11,469 nucleotides of DNA from a bacterium (GTDB taxonomy: Bacteria > Planctomycetota > UBA1135 > UBA2386): assembly GCA_011051855.1 (NCBI GenBank), contig DRKG01000246.1, positions 1 through 11,469 of the forward strand, given 5' to 3'. Positions 5,801 through 11,469 of this stretch are shown piece by piece (positions within the stretch are counted from its first letter, which is position 1; every line of letters starts with the position of its first letter). The position numbers were made by a program, and so were the translations under genes. A model generated the notes under the pieces. That model had not been told where the DNA came from. It worked only from the letters and a program-made list of their open reading frames with translations, and ran no database searches.

Positions 5801-8800
5801 TTGACCCAACGCCCCGTGACCTCGACGGCCTCTGCTTCCCCCGCGACCGCCACCGGCGCCTCGGACAGCCCGTTCCATCCGGTGAACAAGGTCCGGCTGG
5901 TGACGGCCACGAGCCTGTTCGACGGCCACGACGCGTCGATCCACATCTTCCGCCGACTGGCGCAGGCCTCGGGCGCCGAAGTCGTGCACCTCGGCCACAA
6001 CCGATCGGTGCGGGAGATCGTCGACGCCGCGATCCAGGAAGATGCCCAGGGCATTGCGGTGACTTCCTACCAAGGCGGCCACAACGAGTTCTTCCGCTAC
6101 ATGCACGACATGTTGGCGGAACGTTCGGCGGGCCACGTTCGGCTGTTCGGCGGCGGCGGCGGCGTGATCCTGCCCGAGGAGATCGCGGCGCTCCAGGACT
6201 ACGGCATCGAGCGCATCTACTCGCCCGATGACGGCCGCGCCCTCGGCCTGCAGGGCATGATCAACGACATGCTGCGGCGCTGCGACTTCGCCATCGGCGA
6301 GGCGGGCGACGCACTGCCGGAGCCTGTGCGCGACGACTTCGGCGCGGTAGCGCGCGCCATCACCCTGGCCGAATCGTTCCCCGAGCGCCACCGCCGGAAG
6401 CTGCGCGAACGCACCGGCGCCAGGAGCGCCAAGGCCCCGGTGCTCGGTATCACCGGCACCGGCGGGGCCGGCAAGAGCTCGCTGATCGACGAACTACTGC
6501 GCCGCTTCCTGCTCGACTTCCCGGAGCACCGCATCGCCGTGCTGTGCGTCGACCCGACGCGACGCCGAACCGGCGGTGCCCTGTTGGGCGACCGCATCCG
6601 CATGAACGCCGCCGTCGACGAACGGGTGTTCGTGCGCTCGATGGCCACCCGGCGTGCCAACTTGGCACTGTCGGACTCGGTCCAGGATGCACTGGCCGTA
6701 CTGCAGCTCGCCGGCTTCGACCTGATCCTGCTCGAATCGAGCGGCATCGGCCAGTCCGGCACCGAGATCGTCGAGCACGCCGACGCAACCCTCTACGTGA
6801 TGACGCCGGAGTTCGGCGCGCAGAGCCAGCTCGAAAAGATCGACATGCTGGACTACGCCGACCTGATCGCGATCAACAAGTTCGACCGGCGTGGCGCGCG
6901 CGATGCCCTGCGCGACGTCAAGAAGCAGGTGCAGCGCAATCGCCGAGCGTTCGACCGCGACGCCAGCACGATGCCGGTCTACGGCACGATGGCGGCGACG
7001 TTCGCCGACCAGGGCACGAACGGCCTCTACAAGGCGCTCGCCGCCCGACTCGACGAGCTCCGCCCGGGGCGTTTCGCGAGCCAGATCGACCTGCCGATCG
7101 GCGACCCCGAAGGCACCCACGTGATCCCGGGGGCGCGCGTCCGCTACCTGGCCGAGATCGTCGAGAACAACCGCCGCTACGACACCTGGGCGTGCGAACA
7201 GAGTGCGCTCGCCGAGCGCTGCCACGTGCTCCTCAAGGCCGCCGAAGAACTCGACGACGAGGCGGCCAAAGCGGCCCTGATGGCGCAGCACGCACAGCTC
7301 GAGCAGCAACTCGCGCCGGAATGCCGGCAGATGCTCGCCGACTGGGAACGACGCAGCCGGGAACTCGCCGCGGAGCATTCGGTGTTCCAGGTGCGCGGCC
7401 GCGAGATCCAGGTCGAGAACCACACGACCTCGCTCTCCGGCCTGTCGGTGCCGAAGGTCGCGCTGCCGCGCTACCGCAGCGACGGGGACCGGCTGCGCTG
7501 GCTGCTGACCGAGAACGTACCCGGCAGCTTCCCCTACACCGCCGGCGTCTACCCGTTCAAGCGCACCGCCGAAGACCCGACGCGCATGTTCGCGGGCGAG
7601 GGCGGACCCGAGCGCACCAACAAGCGGTTCCACTACCTGTCCTACGGCCAACCCTACAAGCGGCTGTCGACCGCGTTCGACAGCGTCACGCTCTATGGCG
7701 AAGACCCGGCCGAGCGCCCCGACATCTTCGGCAAGATCGGCAACGCCGGCGTGTCCATCTGCACGCTCGACGACGCCAAACGCCTCTACTCCGGCTTCGA
7801 CCTGTGCGCGGCGGCAACGTCGGTGTCGATGACGATCAACGGGCCGGCGCCGATGCTGCTGGCGTTCTTCTTCAACGCGGCGATCGACCAACAGTGCGAG
7901 AAGTGGCTGCACGAGCACGGCAAGGTCGACGAAGCCAACGCCCGTATCGACGCGATCTACGCCGAACAGGGCTTGCCCCGGCCGCGCTACCGCGGCGAGC
8001 TGCCTCCGGGACACGACGGTCTCGGCACGCTGCTGCTCGGCGTCACCGGCGACCAGGTGGTGCCCGCCGACGTCTACGCCGACATCCGTGCGCGCACGCT
8101 GTCGGTGGTGCGCGGCACCGTGCAGGCCGACATCCTCAAAGAAGATCAGGCGCAGAACACCTGCATCTTCTCGACCGAGTTCGCCCTGCGCATGATGGGC
8201 GACGTGCAGCAGTTCTTCACCGAGAACGGCGTGCGCAACTTCTACTCGGTGTCGATCAGCGGCTACCACATCGCCGAGGCCGGCGCCAACCCGATCACCC
8301 AGCTCGCGTTCACGCTCGCCAACGGCTTCACCTACGTCGAGTACTACCTATCGCGCGGTCTGCACATCGACGACTTCGCGCCCAACCTCAGCTTCTTCTT
8401 CAGCAACGGCGTCGACCCCGAATACGCGGTCATCGGACGTGTCGCCCGCCGCATCTGGTCCAAGGCGATCAAGCAGAAGTACGGCGGCAACGAACGCAGC
8501 CAGAAGCTGAAGTACCACATCCAGACCTCGGGACGGTCGCTGCACGCGCAGGAGATCGACTTCAACGACATCCGCACGACGCTGCAGGCGCTCTACGCGA
8601 TCTACGACAACTGCAACTCGCTGCACACGAACGCCTACGACGAGGCGATCACGACGCCGACCGAGGAGTCGGTGCGCCGTGCAGTGGCGATCCAGTTGAT
8701 CATCAACCGCGAACTCGGCCTGGCAAAGAACGAGAACCCGCTGCAGGGATCGTTCATCATCGAGGAACTCACCGATTTGGTCGAAGAAGCCGTCTACGCC

Positions 8801-9211
8801 GAGTTCGAGCGACTCAGCGAACGCGGCGGCGTGCTCGGCGCGATGGAGACGATGTACCAGCGCTCCAAGATCCAGGACGAATCGATGCTCTACGAGAGCA
8901 AGAAGGCGTCCGGCGAGCTGCCGATCGTCGGCGTCAACACCTTCCTCGGCAAGGACGGCTCGCCGATCCAAGTCGTGCACGAGGTCATGCGTTCGACGGA
9001 CGAGGAGAAGCAGGCGCAGATCGACGGCCTCGCCACCTATCAGCGGGCCGGCGGCGACCGCAGCGCACGGGCGCTGCAGGCCCTGCAGCAGGCTGCCCTG
9101 CAGGGCGAGAACGTGTTCGCGAGCCTGATGCAAGCCGCCAAGACCTGCTCGCTCGGTCAGATGTCGCGCGCGCTGTATCGGGTCGGCGGGCAATACCGCC
9201 GCAACATGTAG
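5801..9211 (+). CDS. icmF: Fused isobutyryl-CoA mutase IcmF
   Basis: IcmF is a single-chain adenosylcobalamin enzyme interconverting isobutyryl-CoA and n-butyryl-CoA, with its own G-protein chaperone built in; it is cytoplasmic. The B12-binding domain (about 30-165) has SLFDGHDAS with cobalt-ligand H43, HLGHNRSV and SYQGGH. The G domain (about 213-425) has P-loop GTGGAGKSS (219-227), GGALLGDRIRMN (258-269), ESSGIGQSG (312-320) and NKFD (359-362). A linker precedes the mutase barrel (about 560-1136), which has FPYTAGVYPFKR, SISGYHIAEAGA with H823, and the pocket residues F597 (RMFAGEGG) and Q785 (DQAQNTC). Phe and Gln mark the isobutyryl type; methylmalonyl-CoA mutase has Tyr and Arg. The chain has 1136 residues against about 1,100 usual. 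The start is TTG at 5801 or GTG at 5816; the first Met is residue 101, inside the B12 domain. Position 320 is Gly where I recall Asp in IcmF and Glu in MeaB. Confidence 0.95.
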   Translation: MTQRPVTSTASASPATATGASDSPFHPVNKVRLVTATSLFDGHDASIHIFRRLAQASGAEVVHLGHNRSVREIVDAAIQEDAQGIAVTSYQGGHNEFFRYMHDMLAERSAGHVRLFGGGGGVILPEEIAALQDYGIERIYSPDDGRALGLQGMINDMLRRCDFAIGEAGDALPEPVRDDFGAVARAITLAESFPERHRRKLRERTGARSAKAPVLGITGTGGAGKSSLIDELLRRFLLDFPEHRIAVLCVDPTRRRTGGALLGDRIRMNAAVDERVFVRSMATRRANLALSDSVQDALAVLQLAGFDLILLESSGIGQSGTEIVEHADATLYVMTPEFGAQSQLEKIDMLDYADLIAINKFDRRGARDALRDVKKQVQRNRRAFDRDASTMPVYGTMAATFADQGTNGLYKALAARLDELRPGRFASQIDLPIGDPEGTHVIPGARVRYLAEIVENNRRYDTWACEQSALAERCHVLLKAAEELDDEAAKAALMAQHAQLEQQLAPECRQMLADWERRSRELAAEHSVFQVRGREIQVENHTTSLSGLSVPKVALPRYRSDGDRLRWLLTENVPGSFPYTAGVYPFKRTAEDPTRMFAGEGGPERTNKRFHYLSYGQPYKRLSTAFDSVTLYGEDPAERPDIFGKIGNAGVSICTLDDAKRLYSGFDLCAAATSVSMTINGPAPMLLAFFFNAAIDQQCEKWLHEHGKVDEANARIDAIYAEQGLPRPRYRGELPPGHDGLGTLLLGVTGDQVVPADVYADIRARTLSVVRGTVQADILKEDQAQNTCIFSTEFALRMMGDVQQFFTENGVRNFYSVSISGYHIAEAGANPITQLAFTLANGFTYVEYYLSRGLHIDDFAPNLSFFFSNGVDPEYAVIGRVARRIWSKAIKQKYGGNERSQKLKYHIQTSGRSLHAQEIDFNDIRTTLQALYAIYDNCNSLHTNAYDEAITTPTEESVRRAVAIQLIINRELGLAKNENPLQGSFIIEELTDLVEEAVYAEFERLSERGGVLGAMETMYQRSKIQDESMLYESKKASGELPIVGVNTFLGKDGSPIQVVHEVMRSTDEEKQAQIDGLATYQRAGGDRSARALQALQQAALQGENVFASLMQAAKTCSLGQMSRALYRVGGQYRRNM

Positions 9212-9224
9212 GCGACGTCTGGGC

Positions 9225-9239
9225 GGCCGACCTGCGGCC
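9225..9239. terminator. Possible bidirectional hairpin between convergent genes
   Basis: GGCCG-ACCTG-CGGCC forms a 5-bp stem with a 5-nt loop in the 27-nt gap between the icmF stop and the stop of the convergent sigma-factor gene, touching the latter's last base. The position suits a shared terminator, but the stem is short and there is no T-run on either strand. Confidence 0.25.
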
Positions 9240-9943
9240 TACTGCCAGCCTTGGATCTTGCTGGCGAGCGCGTCGATCTTGGCGCCGAGGCACTCGCGCA
9301 CCTTGTCACGCGCACGCATGTAGTGGCTGCGCAACGTCGCCTCGTTGGTGCCGCCGGTGCGGGTGGCGATCTCCGCGAACGACAACTCGTGCTGGCGGCG
9401 CATCACGTAGACCTCGCGCATGTGCTCGGGCAGACGCGCCACGCAGTCGGCCTCGGCCTGCTCGAGTTCGCGGAAGCGCACGATCTGGGTCGGGGTCTCG
9501 TCCTTGGTCGGCGTCGACTCCGGGATCGAAAACGGTCGGGTATCGCTGCCGGCGGCCCCGACGTCCCCGCGACCGAGCAGGCCGAGCTTCTGATCGCGGT
9601 TGTGCTTGCGCCACAGATCCCGCCACATGTTGCCGGCGAGCGTCTGCACCCACTTCCAGAACGAGTTCTTGCCGCGGTATTCGAACGAGTCGATCGACGT
9701 GATGATCTTCAGCATCACGTCACTGACGAAGTCGGTGAACTCGATGCCCTGCGGGAAGGAGCTGCGGCCGAAGCGCGTCTTCAGATAGTGCAGGCACTTC
9801 TGCGACAGCATGCCCCAGGCTTCGGTCTTCTCGCCGTGCACGACCTCGCGCACGAGGAACTCGGTGCCACCGGCACCGGACTGCGCAGACGGCTTCTCGG
9901 GCGACGGACTGCGGCGGTCGGAGTCTCTTTCGGATGAAGTCAT
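9239..9943 (-). CDS. ECF-type RNA polymerase sigma factor
   Basis: This 234-residue alternative sigma factor would direct RNA polymerase to its own promoter set. Region 2 covers about 37-118 (EFTDFVSDVMLKII, then SFWKWVQTLAGNMWRDLWRK, the core-binding and -10-recognition helices). Region 4 covers about 162-218 (CVARLPEHMREVYVMRR, LSFAEIATRTGGTNEATLRS, the helix-turn-helix for the -35). Only a Ser/Thr/Pro/Asp-rich linker (120-160) lies between, so region 3 is absent, as in the ECF group. A hydrophilic 25-residue N-terminal tail precedes region 2. The ATG at 9943 is chosen because GGAG sits 8 nt upstream; an in-frame ATG at 9979 would add 12 residues without such a site. No anti-sigma factor is adjacent. 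The upstream same-strand FHA protein is the likeliest signalling partner, by position only. Confidence 0.88.
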   Translation of the reverse strand: MTSSERDSDRRSPSPEKPSAQSGAGGTEFLVREVVHGEKTEAWGMLSQKCLHYLKTRFGRSSFPQGIEFTDFVSDVMLKIITSIDSFEYRGKNSFWKWVQTLAGNMWRDLWRKHNRDQKLGLLGRGDVGAAGSDTRPFSIPESTPTKDETPTQIVRFRELEQAEADCVARLPEHMREVYVMRRQHELSFAEIATRTGGTNEATLRSHYMRARDKVRECLGAKIDALASKIQGWQ

Positions 9944-9951
9944 TGAGGGCG

Positions 9952-9955
9952 CTCC
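9952..9955 (-). promoter_or_regulatory. Ribosome binding site (GGAG) of the sigma-factor gene
   Basis: On the minus strand GGAG stands 8 nt before the ATG at 9943. It supports that start over the in-frame ATG at 9979. Confidence 0.6.
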
Positions 9956-10039
9956 AGCGACTGGAAGAGCATACAACATGCCGGTCGGCGGAACGCCCGC
10001 CCCCGTCAGAACGCACACGCCCCGCCGGCAGCGCTGAAC

Positions 10040-10056
10040 TGCCGGTGCCACCGGCA
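10040..10056. repeat. 8-bp inverted repeat in the FHA-sigma spacer
   Basis: TGCCGGTG-C-CACCGGCA is a perfect inverted repeat (8-bp arms, one central base) located 18 nt beyond the stop codon of the FHA gene, within the 131-nt gap before the sigma-factor gene. As a hairpin it would have a 6-bp stem and 5-nt loop, with no T-run after it on the minus strand. It could be a weak terminator or attenuator, or a dimeric operator for the sigma gene. The remainder of the gap shows no convincing promoter, only a slightly AT-richer patch at about 9964-9979 (TATGCT on the minus strand). Confidence 0.35.
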
Positions 10057-10074
10057 CTTCGGTCGCGAGGGCGG

Positions 10075-11469
10075 TCACGGACCGTTCGCCCCGGCCGTCT
10101 CGGCGCTGCGGTCGCCATCGGCATCGCGGCCGGCAGGAGCTCCGAGCGACGCCAGGATCTCGTCGAGGCTGGCCAGCAGTCCCTTGCGCCCGAGCGACGC
10201 ACGCGCATCGTCGAGCGCCGCGCACAACCCGGCCCGCACCTCGGCGTCACTCCGCCCCCACGCCTGCGCGTAGGCCGCGCTCAACCGTTCGCGCAGCTCC
10301 TCGGTGCTCAGCAGCGGCACCGTCGCCGTCTGCATGGCCACCGACTCCGCGCGCCGGAAGGACAACAAGAACGGCCGAATGTGGATCACCGCGCCGTCGT
10401 CGAGCGGGTGCGGCACCTCGATCGGCAGCCGGATGCCATCGACCTCGGTTCCGTTGGTGCTGCCGCGGTCGATCAACGAGTACTCGCCATCGGCGAACTC
10501 GATCACGGCGTGGCGCGACGACACCATCGCGTCCGGCAGGTGCAGCACGTTGTCACCTTCGCGGCGGCCGATGGTGACGCGATTCTGCGTGAACCGATAC
10601 TGCTGGATCGCCGATTCCCCCGAGCGGCCGACTGCCAACACGAACCCCTGTGAGCCGGCGGCGCCGGACAGGTCGGTCTCGGTATCCGACTGGCCCAGCT
10701 CGGCGCGCAGCGCGACGGCGCGCTCCGAGCAAATCGCAGCGAGCGTGCGGTCGCGGCCGTCGCGATCGAGCAGTTCGACGTGCAGGCGCTGCTCCAGCAC
10801 GGACAGTTCTTCGAGCACGCCGACGAGCGGACTGCGGCCCGACGGCTCGCTCCCTCGGGCGATCGGCGATGCCAGCAGGAGCCGGCCGGCGAGCGCCAGC
10901 AGCGCCGACCAGATCGTGCTCGGCACGATCGGCTGCCCCTTCAACTCGGCATCGAAGACGGCTTGGCGGTCGCGGTGGCGATGCATCACGTTCCAGGACG
11001 CAAAGCGCCCCTCGCCGTCGTCGCCGGCGAGGATCTCCTGCCAGCGATCGGCCAGCGTCGAGCCGTCGTCCACGGCCGCGGCCAACTGCTGCAGGCAACG
11101 CTCGACGGATGCGGCGACCTCGGCCAAGGTCTGCTCGTCGTGCACCAAGAGCACCCGCAGCAGCAACATGCCGAGCCCGTAGAGATCCGCGCTCGGGCTC
11201 GATCGCCGCACGAACGACAACCTGGCATCGAAAGGCTGCCCGCCGACACAGGGTAGTTCGCCATCGGTCAGCGGCGACGGATCCGACAGCACCACCGCGC
11301 GCAGGCCGCGCGCGCCGACATCCTCGACGCGCGCACTGACCGGCTCGACGATCCCCGACAACGGCTCCACCACGACGACGTCCCCCGGCAGAACGAACGC
11401 CGGCACCCCCGCGCGGTGCACGTTGACGACGAACCTCGGTGAGCCATCGGCGGCCGGTTCCTGCTGGCA
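10075..11469 (-). CDS. FHA-domain protein with a kinase-like N-terminal remnant (5' end cut by window)
   Basis: The gene runs off the right edge: its frame is open to base 11469, so the GTG at 11421 need not be the start. Of 464 visible residues, the clearest part is an FHA domain, a phosphothreonine-binding module, at about 10357-10614. It carries VTIGRREGDNVLHLPD, the SSRHAVIEF strand and DRGSTNGTEVDG, the standard phosphopeptide-loop residues. Upstream, SPSADLYGLGMLLLRVLL (about 11154-11207) resembles the alpha-F helix region of Ser/Thr kinases (S-D-x-x-S-L-G-x-x-L-x-E-L-L). No HRD or DFG motif is visible before it, so the kinase part is either outside the window or degenerate. A helical, Leu/Ala/Glu-rich stretch links the two. 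The tail after the FHA domain is helical (STEELRERLSAAYAQAWG). The role is probably in Ser/Thr phospho-signalling, possibly feeding the sigma factor downstream. Confidence 0.8.
   Translation of the reverse strand, partial: CQQEPAADGSPRFVVNVHRAGVPAFVLPGDVVVVEPLSGIVEPVSARVEDVGARGLRAVVLSDPSPLTDGELPCVGGQPFDARLSFVRRSSPSADLYGLGMLLLRVLLVHDEQTLAEVAASVERCLQQLAAAVDDGSTLADRWQEILAGDDGEGRFASWNVMHRHRDRQAVFDAELKGQPIVPSTIWSALLALAGRLLLASPIARGSEPSGRSPLVGVLEELSVLEQRLHVELLDRDGRDRTLAAICSERAVALRAELGQSDTETDLSGAAGSQGFVLAVGRSGESAIQQYRFTQNRVTIGRREGDNVLHLPDAMVSSRHAVIEFADGEYSLIDRGSTNGTEVDGIRLPIEVPHPLDDGAVIHIRPFLLSFRRAESVAMQTATVPLLSTEELRERLSAAYAQAWGRSDAEVRAGLCAALDDARASLGRKGLLASLDEILASLGAPAGRDADGDRSAETAGANGP

Noticed and set aside
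6494..8269. 591-codon minus-strand frame opposite icmF
   Set aside because: It is antisense to strongly conserved icmF sequence and has no recognisable domain.
6544..9702. 1052-codon open frame on the plus strand, overlapping icmF and part of the sigma-factor gene
   Set aside because: It is a shifted-frame shadow of icmF: the product is almost all Arg, Ala, Pro and Gly, without motifs.
9964..10000. Minus-strand sigma-70-like promoter (TATGCT) before the sigma-factor gene
   Set aside because: No acceptable -35 at the right spacing, and promoter consensus in this lineage is unknown.
9862..10057. 15-base direct repeat CGGTGCCACCGGCAC at 9862-9876 and 10043-10057
   Set aside because: One copy is inside the sigma coding region and the other in a hairpin. 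With such GC bias and only two copies, chance is enough.
1..11469. CRISPR array, tRNA, rRNA, transposase or phage genes
   Set aside because: I looked for spaced repeats, clover-leaf sequences and transposase or integrase motifs and saw none.

Overview
The window is uniformly GC-rich, gene-dense bacterial DNA with no tRNA, rRNA, CRISPR array or insertion sequence that I can see. The lineage cannot be fixed from the sequence alone. Exported amidohydrolases with lysine-rich insertions, an ECF sigma factor beside an FHA/kinase-like protein, and weak Shine-Dalgarno use suggest Planctomycetota or a similar environmental phylum. That placement is inference.

Plus strand, 1-5239: four consecutive same-strand genes all belong to the amidohydrolase (imidazolonepropionase-like) superfamily. 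The first is cut by the left edge. The first two keep the whole visible metal site (HxH, two later His, one Asp). The third and fourth keep the family fold signatures at both ends, but every metal ligand I can align is replaced. The third also carries an Arg-rich segment where the active-site loop should be and a long Lys/Pro/Glu insertion. Genes two to four begin with signal-peptide-like N-termini, so the set probably works outside the cytoplasm. The arrangement suggests two active enzymes made with two pseudoenzyme partners, and it is the most interesting part of the window.

Plus strand, 5297-9211: a small NTF2/SnoaL-like protein is followed, after an 87-nt spacer with GC-rich inverted repeats, by a 1136-residue IcmF. 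This is the single-chain fusion of a B12-binding domain, a G-protein chaperone and an acyl-CoA mutase. Its two substrate-pocket residues are of the isobutyryl-CoA type (Phe, Gln) rather than the methylmalonyl-CoA type (Tyr, Arg). It would link branched-chain and straight-chain acyl-CoA metabolism (isobutyryl-CoA to n-butyryl-CoA).

Minus strand, 11469-9239: a partial FHA-domain protein, with what looks like the tail of a protein-kinase-like domain, lies upstream of an ECF-type sigma factor on the same strand, 131 nt apart. They may form a phospho-signalling/transcription pair. The sigma gene converges on icmF with 27 nt between the two stop codons. There is no gene-free stretch longer than 131 nt.
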